Assembly: GCA_026874595.1 (NCBI GenBank)
Contig: CM049318.1
Span: forward strand, 16,728,241 to 16,792,240
Length of the DNA stretch: 64,000 bases
Reading direction: 5' to 3'
DNA from: Sipunculus nudus
Taxonomy: Eukaryota; Annelida; Sipuncula; Golfingiida; Sipunculidae
A model generated the notes under the pieces. The model had not been told where the DNA came from and searched no databases. It saw only the letters and a program-made list of their open reading frames with translations. The position numbers were made by a program, and so were the translations under genes. Positions within the stretch are counted from its first letter, which is position 1; the number at the start of each line of letters is the position of its first letter. Below are positions 33,501 to 44,654 of this stretch, piece by piece.

Positions 33501-36500
33501 CTGACAAGTCTGACATTTGATATCACACATCCTCCAATAAGAGACCAAATTTGGGGCAAATTCTCCAAATGATGTTACAGTAATGAATATCCAAAACAAT
33601 TCAAAAGGCATGTTCAGGCGCTCATATCAGATTTACAGATATGCAAATGTAAAAGTGTAGGTCCAATATTTGTTATTATCACTCTGCTTTTCAATGGGGT
33701 CAGCAGGGTTTGTAAACTGCAAAACCTGAAAGAAAAGAAATGCAGAAAGCATGACTTAGAGTCTTGTAATAAAATAAAGCCATCCTAAATCAAGTACACA
33801 TCCACATATTATGAGAACAAACACTTGCTTTTATATGTGGTGATTTATATAAAAATATTCAGATATCTAGGAAACTAAGTTTATTGCTATGATTCCATAA
33901 AATAAACTGCAAAATGTTCCCATCATCTTATAAATCAGTAGCTAAACCTTAATACTATACTCTCATAGTGTTAATTCCTGGCTGAAGTATTCCAACAATA
34001 GTGTTTTGTTATGCAGTAACGAGGTACTTATCAGTCAGCCTTATCACTTAATAGCCTGATACAAAAGGGAGTCATATGTCAGACACACGGTGAGATGTAC
34101 CAGCTGGAGTGCAAGCTTATATATACAAGAAAAATAGAGATGGTCTACAAAATAAGTTGACCTGACCTATGACCTTGGCCTTTTGCCCACATATCAACTG
34201 GATTCTTTCTTAATGAGGGGTAACTACTAACCAACTACATCTGGCCGGGTGTAATTACTTGGCAACCAATGAGTGAATAACTTAACCTCCTCACCAGCTG
34301 ATTTCAAAATCAATCAGTTATTTTTTCATGCAAAAAGACCCATAAATATGAAGTTTGAATCACATTGAGTGATGCATAGATGTGGCATATGTGAAAGACT
34401 GAAGGTTTGGGTTGAACAGTTTCACTTAAATATGTTCACAAGCATTTAGAACAATATTGTGACCTTGACCTTTAACGTTTTGAACTGAACTTCAATAGGC
34501 TTCTTCCCCTATTGGTAGGTAAGCCATATATGACAGATGGAAAGTATAGGTTGAAAAGTTTGCCTTAAAATTACTACATGCAAGAAGTGCTGTAAACTTG
34601 ACCTTTGACCTCAAAATCAACAGGTCTTTTCCCTGTTGGCAGAGAAGCGATATGTCAGTGCTGGAAGGTTTGGAATGAAAATTCTAGCTTGAAATCTGTC
34701 CACAACCTTTTTAAAGAGTTGATCCTGTGACCTTGACCTTTGACCTTGTGACCTCAACATCTATAGGATTCTTCTCCCACTTAGTAGGTGAGCTATATGT
34801 GAAAGATCAAAGAATTGGGATGAAAGGTTTGGCTTAATATGCATCCACAGGCTTTTCAAAGAAGTTGGTTCTGTGACCTTGACCTTTGACCTTGTGACCT
34901 CAAAATAATTATGGTTCTTCCCCTGTTGGTAGGTGAGCTGTATGTGAAAGATGGAAGGTTTGGGGTGAAAATTTTGGCTAAAAGAATTATTTCTGGGGGG
35001 TGCAAACACACCCCATAACTTCGAGAATATAGGTCGCAGTGACCTAATTTCAGGATTGCAAGGAGATCTTTTTAGAACCTCTAAGACTGCATAGGGTTCG
35101 TGGCCCTAGCCCCTACGGTTACGATTTGTGCCATGCTAACGGCCGTCCGGCCGGCCGGACGACCGTCCGGCCGGACGTCCGGGCGGACAGACGGAAGGAC
35201 GACGGACAAAGACCCATCGCTATAGCCCTGCATGACTGAAAGTCAGCTGAGCTAAAAATGGAGAGATAGTCTACAAAGTAAGTTTTTATTGTGAACATCC
35301 CTGACCTATGACCTTGGCCTTTTGCCCACATATCAATTGGATTCTTTTTAAAGTGATGGGTAATTACTCACCACTTAAAACTGGAGTAATCACGTGGCAA
35401 CCAATGTGTGAATAACTTTGACCTGCAGCCTTTAACCTCCTGACCGGACGACTACAAAATCAAAAAGTTATTTCTTCAAGCAAAAAGGCCCATTATTATG
35501 TTTGAATCAAATTGAGTGATGCCTAGATGAGGCATATGTGAAAGACTGTAGGTTTGGGATAAACAGTTTAGCTTGAAATATGTGCACAAGCATTTGGAAC
35601 AATTTAGTATTGTGACCTTGACCTCTGGCCTTTTGAACTCCATATCAATAGGGTTCTTCCCCTATTGGTAGGTTAGGCATACATGACAGATGGAAGTTAT
35701 AGGTTGAAAAGTTTGCCTTAAAATTACTACATGCAAGAAATGCTGTAAACTTGACCTTTGACCTCAAAATCAACAGGTCTTTTCCCTGTTGGCAGAGAAG
35801 CGATATGTCAGTGCTGGAAGGTTTGGAATGAAAATTCTAGCTCGAAATCTGTCCACAACCTTTTTAAAGAGTTGATCCTGTGACCTTGACCTTTGACCTT
35901 GTGACTTCAAAATCTAGGATTCTTCTCCCACTTGGTAGGTGAGCCATATGTGAAAGATCAAAGGATTGGAATGAAAGGTTTGGCTTAAAATGCATTCACA
36001 AACTTTTCAAAGAAGTTTGAGGAATTACAAAACCGTCTGTGGTTGTATCATTTTCCCGGCATACATCATTCTAATTGCCTCCGCCAGGATGATGTGCGTT
36101 CATTCCCGCCCGTGTCTGTGTATATGTTTGTGTGTTTGTTTCAAGCAATCATGCACAGGATCTTATGAAATTTTGAGGACATTCCGGGAATAGAATCAGG
36201 TAGATTCTTGTGGATCCGGGACCAGGTCCGGTTCCAGGAATGTCATCAAGGAAATGTAAAAGTCGGTAACCTATGCACGAATAAACTTCGGAATATGGAC
36301 TGAATAAATAAATGATGGAGGTCATTAGAATGCATATTTCATGTTTACTGTATAACCAAGGAGATTTGATAAGATTTATTAAACTGCCTTGATATAATGG
36401 TGTAAGACGTACAAATTAAAAAAAAAAGGATGACGCCCTGTCGGATTTTTCTTTTGGTGCTGTGTTAACTCTGTACAAACATCTCAATTGAAAAAAATAA

Positions 36501-39500
36501 ACGGTCTCAGAGTATTTTGATTAATCGCATATTGTTTAGAATATAAATTTAAGAAACTTACGGAAACGATAATACTTAAATAATAATAATAAAAATAATA
36601 ACACTCACCATGCAGACGTTGCAGTTCATACTAAGACTCGTAGTCAAATTTGATCTTATCCTTATTATTTTTATTGATTTCATAAGGTTATAATCAATGG
36701 ATTGAACATTTAATCCGTGATTTTCCATTTTCAAAATAAAAAGGATTATTTGGAAGAACGGTATTTATTGGAACACAGTATAGCTCCGTAATTGGGGTAG
36801 GACCTTTGAACATGACTTTTGAAAAAGTTGGTTACGTGACCATATCTACGCAATATGTGCATGGTAATAGAGTAAGACTGCAAGGAGTAAATGCTTATGT
36901 ATAAAGATAACGTATATTTATTTTTTTACTTCATAAAATTATTTGTATTATATATACAACTTTGGCTAAAATTATGATTAAACATACAAATGTCTGTGAC
37001 AAGGTGGTGTTATTTATAGCGCAGACCAACAGACCAAACTTGGTCGCTATTGCTCAATATTAGGCCTAATTGAAGTCAGATGAAGCAACATTACAATGAA
37101 CAACTGCACGAAATTGACAATTCGGAGAAACTAAACTATAGTCCCCCAGAAAGAACCCTTCCCCAGGGTTTTAGAAGCAACCATTATCAGGGTTACAAAC
37201 AGAGCCATTAGTGTTCCCTAAGGACACCCCAGAGAGGGTATCTTGAAGAACCTTGATTAGAGGGTTCTACCTGGAATCTCTAAGGGTTCCCCATTGGCTC
37301 TAAGGAACCCTGTCAATCTGTTTGTGTTTACTCATATTGCCACATATACTCCCCATCTAGAAACATATAAATTGTCTATGTCCACCTGATAATGTAGCCA
37401 CAAGTGTTATTGCTCATAAACAAAGGGAATCAAATAAGCTTATAGCGCCTCTATATACATGCGTTCCAGGCCGTGTACACGACGGTTATCGATGTGTATG
37501 GTACTTACGGAGAGGAGTAACTTAACGCAAGTACTTTATCGTCCATTTTATATAAACAAAATAAGTACCATCATTTAAGTCACGTGATAAAGCTACTGAA
37601 AATCTACAAGAGATTGAACGTTGGAGAATCTCAAACCAAACGTCCAACCAAAATTACTCGACAGGTTTGGTCAACTACATTATAGAACGCTACACGTCTC
37701 GTGCGACATAGATAGCTAAACAGCATGAGTAAGCATTTATTTCAAGTCAGCTCACGGGGAGCCGTGCGCCCTTACTCCACAGATATATCACCTCTCGTCA
37801 CTTAGAGGAGGTTAAAAGGTCTATCATGTTGTGCTCAATTCAATGAAGAACACCATCGGCTCACCAATCAGATCACATATTATTCTGGGATTGAATAACA
37901 CAATTACACACACGAGTTTACATGTTGATCCTTATAACAAATAATCAATGTCATTACATTATTTGTACATCGTGAGTTTGCAACATTTTCCTGATAAAGA
38001 ACAAAAATTTCCCCAGTATAATTATACAAAATAATTAGTATATAATGCTCCATCTCTCTTGACACGCATTGCATGATATATGACAATGAGCATATGGACG
38101 TTCTATAAATTTTTCTCAGGTCTAACCTTCCTGGTCCAGGTTTGCGCATGCATACATACGAAAACAGCATTGTGATTAAGGAGGCCATAATTCTAAATAG
38201 AGCACCATTCACCGCTCATCCCATAAACATATAACAGAGAGTCGGTTTGAAAACATACTTCCCTTTTCGCCAAATAGGAAAAAAAAATAGCATGAAAAAT
38301 AGGTATCGTATAAAGAGAGAGTGCTGATTTGGGAAAATATGAATCAACTGAAATAACACAATTATTTGAAAGATCATATGTTGTTGTATGATACTGTATT
38401 TGGATACAGAAAATGACATCTACAGGACCAGTGTTGCCTGGAAATAATGAACCAATAGGGAAACTAAACTTTATTGCTTCAACATAATTTTAAGTATTTA
38501 ATTACATGACTTATTGGCCTGTGGAACTGCTTGAACTGTAACTAAGTGAAATGTATTTGAAAGAGGCAAATTATTCGTTTGATTATTAAAAGATGATATC
38601 CAATTATTAGATATTAATGCACTTCATGTTTTCTGAACTAAAAAGGTAGCATGGCAGAAATTGGAAAAGTCTCAAATGTATAAATAATCAAACTTAAAAA
38701 AGAAAAAAAAATGAAATGACAGGCGCCGCGAACAGTTTCATATATAGCTGATATTGCTATCCAAGACATATGTACCAATGAATATTAAGGATTATCCATG
38801 CATCCCTTTCAGGGATTTCTTATATTTTGCTTGAATATATATTCGAAAAGTCAATTATCGTGGTATTTTACTTTTGTTATTAACATATTTTAATTACTGC
38901 TACCACAACGCTAGAGCTGAAAAGCTGAGGTAGAACTATATACGACCATAAATGTTGTTGAGCTGACGTCCCAATAAATGTTATCTCTATTAACTGTGGA
39001 TATCTGAAATTGTTATTCTAACAGGATCTGGACTCCATCTTTGCATTCTGGAGTTTGTCCACTATGTCCTTATGACAAACCTTTATCTATACAGGACGAT
39101 ATGTTGATGTACGTATTTCAAGGAGAAGCACTGATAACAAAAGATATCGTCCAATAACATGGTCAGACAAATGAGCTACACGTGTCCACATGTCACCTGT
39201 CATATTTGTGGTGAAGGTTGGTCGACTATCACATGGATGTGACCCCGTAAGGTTGTTTGGGTAGTCAGTGTTAAAGGTGATTCTGTCATTGGTCTACGGT
39301 TCACGTAATCGGGCTGCACGTACGTTGCCATGGAAATATATCACATCAGATGATTTAATCATAACGTAACATAAGATGTGCGAATGTACACACACACACA
39401 CATACAATATGATGTACCGATAAATTAATGCATCCTTTCTAGTGAACTAATTTATATTTAGATGTTTAGATTGTATATACACAACAGTGATCAGGTCAGT

Positions 39501-39532
39501 TAGAGGGAAAACCGGACACCTTACTATCGACT

Positions 39533-39608
<76 letters not shown>

Positions 39609-41925
39609 ACGGTGCTCTATCCACTCCGTGAGTCACATTTCGTGTTCCTGTTATGCATACTTAGAATGCTTCGGGCTGTTCAAGGACATGTAATCTGTCA
39701 CTGTACTTGAATTACATTGACATGCAACATGTATATGGGATAATTAAGAACTGTAGTATTTATTATGTGAAATACTTAACCACAAATTAAATTAATTTAT
39801 ATCAGGCTCCCGTTTTCAGGGATCGTTTTTGGAGACCAAATGTTCAGTAATGTTGCTAATTTGTGCTCGTGAACCGGAATACTCAAAGGTATGGAAATCA
39901 ATTAAATGTTGTTTTGATTATGTGCAAAATTTCAAGAACTGAAGCAAATGATTGTATTTTTTCACTTGCAAATTTGGGGATTTCCTCACTTAATATCTCG
40001 ACTGGTAAAAAAATCATTTGCTCGCACATTTTTGTTCTAAGAGTGCGTAAAACAATTGATTGATGGTGTATTTTATAGTCTCAATGAAATCTCTTATAAA
40101 ACCAGCCGACAGGTGAAAACATTTTTTTTTTATCAATAAATATATATATAAACACCATTAAAAGACCGTATAACTATAAAGATACCCCGGTGTGGCTATA
40201 CCTCTGTGACCTCTGTGAATCAGTATGGAGACAAACGTAATATAAGTTGAGGTCAACAACAGGACATCAGTTGATGAAATAAATACGATGAATCACAGTG
40301 TACTCGCTGACCTCTGCTAATCAGATGGCTCGCTTGGTCTGATGCCGGATATAAATAAACCAAAAAGGAAGTATTCAAGAGCCACCGGAATTTTCCGCAA
40401 ACCGACACCACTATATTGATACTGTATAGGTCTTTACCGCACTTTTCATAAACCCATCGTTTTTATATGGAACTATAGCCCTATGATTGTCCATGGACGT
40501 TATACCCCAATGTAAGCATTTATATAACAAACAAAACACACTGCGGTCAGTTTTTAAATTATAACTACGAGATTACACCAACTATTAAAATGAGTTGAAT
40601 ACTGTTAATCTTTGAAAGGGTTTTCCCGAGATTTCCTGGTGAGGAGGCGTTTTTGTTTAAAAAGAGGTACTCATACTCTTATGAAAAAGACGCACAACTG
40701 ATGGGATTAAAGAGGGGTGTATCATTCAAATGCGAGAACAAAACTAAAAAATGCAATTTCTCATTAAAAGAGAGGGTTTAAGCCCACTTAATCTCTCCTC
40801 TATATTCGCCCTTTTTTTCCAAATCAATAAAAATCACATATCGTTGGATATAATCGTGAGGTAGCTACATTCCGCTCCACCAGTATGTACCCATTGAATT
40901 TTGATATCATTTACATAAACTGATGTATCCGTTCCGAGAAATAAGCAGTAAAGAATGAATTGGCTTATTTAACAAGGATGTTACAAAACCAAAACTTGCA
41001 GTATATTGAGAAATGCAAAAAAATCAATATATATGAAAACAGTCAATTTTTCACAATATCTCAACTGCATCAATGAAGGTCAAGGTCAACATCACTTCCT
41101 CATACAACTTCATTAGAAAGCCGCTGATTGTTTGTGTGGTAAATATTCTAAACAAATATTGGAATATTGGAGCCAGGCTTGCGACTCATGACAGAAGCCA
41201 TGTGAATTGCCCACATGATTCAGAAGAACCTTAAGGTTATGTATATATATATATATACATACATACACACATATATTAGTCGACCTTAAGTTTCAAACTA
41301 TGGGCACCTACCGATGGAACAGGCTATGTAGAAAATTAGGCCTTCTTAAAATTTTCATGAGACATATCATCAGGGCTAAGTTTATAATATAAAACTCTTT
41401 TCCGTTCAAGCCAAAAATTTTCTATAGGCTCTTGTTAAGGGTACATATATTTGATAAAAAAAAATACTCAAAGCATTGAGCAGATGGTCGGGTAGCCTAC
41501 TGGCAACTCCAGACCAGCTTGTGCCACAAGCTGTGGGATTGCAGTCCCACTGATTGGGACCAAGGGTTACATAGTTTAATACATACTAAAGTGATTTTAT
41601 ATAGAAAACTCTTATTTATGCTCTGGACCATATGTTAGCTGTGTACTACTACTAATAATACGTGAACGGCATACATGGTTTCAAACAGTATTCGTGAAAT
41701 GTTCATTGGGTTAATCAAACAGACCGCAGCATATGCATAATAAGTAACGGCCTTGAAAACTCCACAGCCATGTTAAAGTCACGTAACTAGTGTCAGTTAC
41801 CGTATACTGATTATACGGTCAATTGTTACTGACCACAGGTAACTGGGTTGATGTTAATGACTGGATAGACCTACCTGACAAATAGTCAGCAAAACAAGTA
41901 GAGTTTCTAATATCCTCTCTCTCAT
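27246..41925 (-). CDS. single-pass membrane protein with tiny Cys/Tyr ectodomain and PPxY tail (gene 1)
   Basis: Four exons (41925-41875, 29306-29239, 28343-28192, 27520-27246) join to 546 nt, 181 residues. Residues 1-17 form a signal peptide (MRERILETLLVLLTICQ). Residues 18-36 form a very short ectodomain with CYGYGSCY. A TM helix spans about 34-55 and runs into a CCCG cluster, followed by the stop-transfer CYRRKR (57-62). The cytoplasmic tail is Pro-rich with PPPY (111-114), PPAY (123-126) and a PPYD (133-136). Introns are in phases 0, 2 and 1, exactly as in gene 2 at 49996-59650. PPxY motifs bind WW domains, for example of NEDD4-type ligases. The architecture recalls the Shisa/WBP1/VOPP1/CYYR1 adaptor group. 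The link to exon 1 across a 12.6-kb intron is inferred from phase and length. Confidence 0.75.
27870..28140 (+). repeat. GGGGCGTC-type dispersed repeat, copy 3, in gene 1 intron 3
   Basis: A G17 tract (27886-27902) then TATATATCCCCCACTTTTTG, GGTCAATGTAACC and the AT-rich body with CTAAACCTGGTTTAGTATTA. It ends in an (ATT)n tract at 28120-28143, as copy 1 ends in (TA)n. Confidence 0.7.
28192..28343 (-). CDS. gene 1, exon 3 (TM and juxtamembrane)
   Basis: Acceptor CCTTTATTTCTTACAG, donor AATGCAG|GTGAGT. It encodes CILIGILACCCGSLGECYRR, KRLANARSALRG and a PPGQAYNNA end; 152 nt, entry phase 2, exit phase 1. Confidence 0.8.
28350..29235. other. gene 1 intron 2, AT-rich
   Basis: No repeat or exon recognised inside this intron. 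Confidence 0.5.
29239..29306 (-). CDS. gene 1, exon 2 (Cys/Tyr-rich ectodomain)
   Basis: Acceptor TTTTATTTTCAG, donor TTTCTG|GTAAGT. It encodes PAFSGCYGYGSCYSGWWSSW followed by YF; 68 nt, entry phase 0, exit phase 2 (TG of a Trp codon). Confidence 0.75.
29430..30060 (-). mobile_element. LTR-like repeat, copy B (uninterrupted)
   Basis: Aligned along its length with 19010-19499 plus 21560-21845. On the minus strand it has CTATAAATAGGGGGCTGTGT (TATA-like) and a downstream AATAAATTATAG. It lies in intron 1 of gene 1 in the same orientation as the gene, so its promoter or polyadenylation signals could affect that transcript. Confidence 0.6.
30163..31110 (+). repeat. ACAAGTGACCC...CAGCTGAGCTAAAAA repeat, complete copy
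   Basis: It begins ACAAGTGACCCATATGTCAT and ends in GACGGACGACGGACAAAGAG, then CGCTATAGCTC and TCAGCTGAGCTAAAAAGG. Inside are three units of 160-190 bp opening with a TTCTGGGG..GTNCTTCGGAGCCCCATAG-type block (about 30365, 30535, 30870). I recall this start/end pair as very common in mollusc genomes. No protein is encoded. Confidence 0.6.
31110..31555. other. no recognisable feature
   Basis: Short (TA)n at 31121-31138 and unique-looking sequence. A minus-strand TATTCCAG|GTATGGACC at about 31207 looks like an acceptor, but no donor follows. Confidence 0.35.
31557..34132 (+). repeat. two-copy tandem duplication of a 1.29-kb unit
   Basis: Unit 1 (about 31557-32846) and unit 2 (about 32847-34132) align along their length. 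Shared blocks include AACCTATATGCCAATTTTGT, ACATAAATTTATATCACATA, AACTGCAAAATGTTCCCATC and GAGATGTACCAG. Both begin with the AAGTGACCC start motif of the repeat at 30163. Each unit holds two diverged 110-bp subrepeats (CTGGTGGCCATNTTGGANTTCTGACA). Apparent ORFs at 32064 and 33344 come from these subrepeats. Confidence 0.8.
34133..36010 (+). repeat. second tandem duplication, TGACCTTGACCTTTGACCT-rich
   Basis: 34133-34985 and 35257-36010 are homologous (offset about 1.13 kb), with GACCTATGACCTTGGCCTTT, CATATCAACTGGATTCTT and AAAATCAACAGGTCTTTTCC in both. Between them sits 34985-35256, a unit with CATAACTTCGAGAATATAGG and the GGACGACGGACAAAG...CAGCTGAGCTAAAAA end of the 30163 repeat, plus a GGCCGGCCGGAC-rich patch at 35140-35180. 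Many TGACCT words occur. Confidence 0.8.
36050..36275 (-). repeat. dispersed GGAGGTCTGC-type repeat fragment, diverged
   Basis: Contains ATTGCCTCCGCCAGGATGA and a later GTGGATCCGGGACCAGG block in the reverse order expected for this family. It truncates the second TGACCT-rich unit at about 36010. Confidence 0.4.
36280..37130. other. no recognisable feature
   Basis: AT-rich part of gene 1 intron 1. A minus-strand ATG with GTGAGT donor at about 36607-36627 encodes only MNCNVCM; I do not accept it as an exon. Confidence 0.45.
37135..37322. repeat. array of AGGGTTCC/GGAACCCT-type motifs
   Basis: About eight AGAACCCT, CAGGGTT, AGGGTTCT or AAGGAACCCTG words in both orientations within 190 bp, each separated by about 15-25 bp. 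It resembles in style the AACCAAT/ATTGGTT array at 47.8-48.6 kb. No protein frame is present. Confidence 0.55.
37330..39500. other. no recognisable feature
   Basis: Intron 1 of gene 1. Short open frames at 37904-38419 (minus) have no motif. A (CA)n patch lies near 39390. Confidence 0.45.
39532..39606. repeat. (TA)n microsatellite
   Basis: Pure TA run of about 75 bp. Confidence 0.95.
39610..41470. other. no recognisable feature
   Basis: AT-rich non-coding sequence in intron 1 of gene 1. A CAAGGTCAAGGTCAAC word pair lies near 41078. No exon or repeat family is supported. Confidence 0.45.
41478..41565 (+). repeat. possible tRNA-related fragment
   Basis: ATGGTCGGGTAGCCTACTGG (A-box-like) is followed by GTGGGATTGCAGTCCCACT (B-box-like with a self-complementary stem). 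The match to the pol III consensus is imperfect and no second copy exists in the window. Confidence 0.3.
41875..41925 (-). CDS. gene 1, exon 1 (signal peptide)
   Basis: ATG AGA ... TGT CAG then GTAGGT donor (phase 0). It encodes 17 residues, a hydrophobic signal-peptide-like segment. The ATG has A at -3. It equals gene 2 exon 1 in length (51 nt), phase and final CAG. Confidence 0.6.
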
Positions 41926-42039
41926 ATTTCCGCTTTTGGTATCTTGTATATTCCCCTTAAAGCGAGTGTTCTCGCTATGTCCTGATAACGCAGTCGGTTT
42001 TTGTACAAAACGTACGTCACTCGTGTTTTACTGTGTATA

Positions 42040-42066
42040 CGGTGTCGCGTATATATATTAAGGTTC
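42040..42066 (-). promoter_or_regulatory. possible TATA element of gene 1
   Basis: On the minus strand CCTTAATATATATACGCGAC lies 115-140 bp upstream of the gene 1 ATG (41925). It fits a TATA region with a CpG-containing 5' UTR between. This is inferred from position only. Confidence 0.3.
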
Positions 42067-42069
42067 GGA

Positions 42070-42520
42070 GCGACAAGCTCGCTTGCCTGAGTCTTTATCT
42101 GAGGTCACTGAGCCGTTAAGACCGACCCAGTTTGTTTACGAAAACATCACTTATTCGGGCAATTCTGTATGGTTACTTATCCCACGAAACACGAGAAGTT
42201 TCGGCACGCCTTGAATATTTCACCCACTTGAACACCGTCGAAAATAATAGGGATCGCTTTGGACCCAATGTGCATAACGTGACGTCAGACCTCGTGTGTA
42301 TGCGGTCAATGTTTATATATCAATTATACGTCATGTTATTGACACAAATTTTGAAAGTCACGGGCGCATAGATAGCGATGGTTATCTGCCCGGCTCAGCT
42401 GACTTGAATTCGCCTTAGCAATAGCGAATACCCGCTATACGTCCGCTTTCGTTCTGGTGTCCACAGAAACGGTACACTTTTCATAATCAAATTCAGCCAC
42501 GTGCACGGACACGTGAAGAT
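42070..42520. other. flank upstream of gene 1, no feature
   Basis: CpG content is higher than in the surrounding sequence (42000-42500), compatible with a promoter-proximal region. No coding exon is supported. Confidence 0.35.
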
Positions 42521-42570
42521 GTATGTATGTATGTAGGCTATGTATGTTTGTATGTATGTATGACTGCTGA

Positions 42571-42574
<4 letters not shown>

Positions 42575-42628
<54 letters not shown>
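42575..42628. repeat. (TA)n microsatellite preceded by (TATG)n
   Basis: GTATGTATGTATG words at 42521-42562 lead into a pure TA run. Confidence 0.9.
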
Positions 42629-42631
<3 letters not shown>

Positions 42632-42639
42632 ATATACAT

Positions 42640-43385
42640 GCACATACACACACAGGCATTTGAATGTTGATTAAGGGGGAGGGGCATTCTGATCTTGAGA
42701 CCATGTAAGTGCCTGAACGGGGTGGGTGTGGGAGGGGTTCCCCCTCACACGGCATGGCCAATTTTGAAAAAAACTAACAACACATAAAATAGGCATTTTC
42801 TATCAAGTATTTTGATCATTTTCCCACTTTCAATTAATTCAGAAATGAAGTAAAAATTAATTTTAAGTGTACTATACATGAAGACTGAGGAAAAAATACA
42901 ATGGGTTTTTCATGTAGGTCGATTGAGTTCGCGTAAAAGAAAGGCACGCGTACAACCCTTAGACCAAAAAGTGTTGGGGGGGGGGGGGGGGGGGGCTCCA
43001 ATTAAAGCATCTCAGCCCTTTTTGAATGTGTTTTGATAATTTTTACTCCTCAATATTTTATAAACACCTGGTAATAATCAAAACAAAAAAAAAGTGTGCG
43101 TGTGCGATGGGATCGGCGTTTTCTTTTTCGATAATTTTATAAAAGGTTCAAGGAATTAACTTTAGTAAGTACACGTCAGATATCAGAAAAGGCCCCTTTA
43201 AGGATTCTTTGCCATTGTGGGATCGGGAAATTGGTTTATCCCGGCCTTTGTTCTGGCGAGCAGACCTCACTTATGATTTAACCATGGGGCCTGTGGACCG
43301 TGATACGCTCTGTCTGTGCTTGATCATGACGAAGGTATACTTTGTCGGTCATACATTAATCATTCCTGTATTAATACATGTCTCT
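42640..43385. other. non-coding stretch with a G20 tract
   Basis: G homopolymer at 42976-42995. A piece near 43195-43260 (AAGGATTCTTTGCCATTGTG) recalls the dispersed family at 55300-55540 as I know it from other genomes. No gene is seen. Confidence 0.45.
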
Positions 43386-43391
43386 AACGTA

Positions 43392-43822
43392 TACTGTGGT
43401 TGGCTTCATATTCGCGAGGCTGAAATTTCGCGATTTTTCAATTTTTAATGTTTCGCGAGGGTTTTATTTTCGCGATCTCACAAGAACCCAAATATTTGGT
43501 AAAGCCATACCTATGTGTGTTATAAAATAAGAATAAGTCATGAGTTTGTGATATTTTTTCTCATATAACGATGGGCCCGAACACAAAGCACAGGTAGTTT
43601 AGTTCAAATTAAGGAGAACGTTTTCCCTATACCTGCATGGATGTAACTTATTATAACAATTCTCATTGTTCTAATCTATTCCCATACAAATACTGGCTAC
43701 ATTAAATAAGAAGGACGTACTCCATTGGCCAATTATTCCCGAGGGTTTCATTTTCGCGATTATTTCCCATTCACGAATATCGCGAAATTGAAACCCTCGC
43801 GAACAAAAAGGCAACCACAGTA
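43392..43822. mobile_element. MITE with TACTGTGGTTG ends and TCGCGA motifs
   Basis: The ends TACTGTGGTTGGCTTCATAT (43392 on) and, in reverse complement, TACTGTGGTTGCCTTTTTGT (from 43822) extend as inverted repeats through TTCGCGAGGNTNNAATTTCGCGA. TA dinucleotides flank both sides (43390-43391, 43823-43824), as in Tc1/mariner-type target duplications. Seven or more TCGCGA or CTCGCGA words occur in the arms. The 431-bp element has no coding capacity. Confidence 0.75.
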
Positions 43823-43829
43823 TATCTCC

Positions 43830-44450
43830 GACTCAAAATCAAACATAAAATACAAATGGATGGCCAAGAGTATTCACATGCTTTGTCACATGATCTTGTG
43901 TGCAGTCATTGGTCACTTTCCAACCATGTCGGTCATACATGTACAGGGTAATGAAGCGACACCTGCCGAGAATGGTTGGCACTAACATCCACTTACGGTA
44001 CAAATATGAACCACCTGCATAAACAGAGCAGGGAGGTGTTCTTTGTGTTAGAAACAGAAACGTGGCTGGATGGACCAGAAAGAACATATTCAAAATATAA
44101 ATAACATTAATTATAAGGAACTAAATCGAGTCCATTTTTTTAATAGATGTTTTAGAAAAGTAAAAAAAAAATCTAATAAAACATACATATATCCTTGTAA
44201 CATTCGTACAAAAAAATTGTTTGTTTATCGTTTAAGCTTTTGGACACTGATGTCATTATGCTTAATTAATTCTACAATAGAAAGGGAACCTACTTAGAAT
44301 GATATATGTGTGTGTGTGTGTGTGTGATGTGGCAATTAGTCTATTATATCGGTGATTGGTCGTATTTACGTGAGTGATCATTTTCATGCAAATAAGTCAG
44401 GGAAATTAAAAAAAGAGACACAGAAAATAGCAAACAGCATTAAGACTGAA
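43830..44450. other. no recognisable feature
   Basis: Non-coding. A (GT)n tract lies at 44307-44326. Confidence 0.4.
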
Positions 44451-44454
44451 CCTT

Positions 44455-44520
44455 GTATCAAAAGTCCCGCCGTGACCTTGACCTTACAGCGTGATGTACA
44501 AGTCAGACCGAGTTTACCTG
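44455..44520 (+). CDS. possible exon upstream of gene 3
   Basis: An open frame including IKTEPCIKSPAVTLTLQ and VRPSLP ends at a near-perfect donor CCTG|GTAAGT (phase 1). An acceptor-like CCTTGACCTTACAG lies inside it at 44477-44489, so the exon start is uncertain. It might precede the coding part at 45083, or splice straight to 46986 (also phase 1). This is a weak call. Confidence 0.2.
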
Positions 44521-44654
44521 GTAAGTATAAGGTATATAATTCTATTTATATTTTTAAAGATTTCACAATAAGTTACATAGTTACGTAACAAACGATTTTT
44601 AATCGATTATTTTTTTCCAATCATCAAACATGATGTTACACTTTATTTCTGCTG

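Noticed and set aside
36607-36627. Minus-strand ATG...GTGAGT mini-exon (MNCNVCM) as the first exon of gene 1
   Set aside because: Phase fits, but the peptide is not a signal sequence; 41925-41875 fits length, phase and hydrophobicity better.
42395-42761. Frames with long Ile-Tyr runs (also at 11012, 39487, 44599 and 49858)
   Set aside because: Poly-Ile-Tyr is the translation of (TA)n. Only the short 3' ends or flanks outside the microsatellite were considered.
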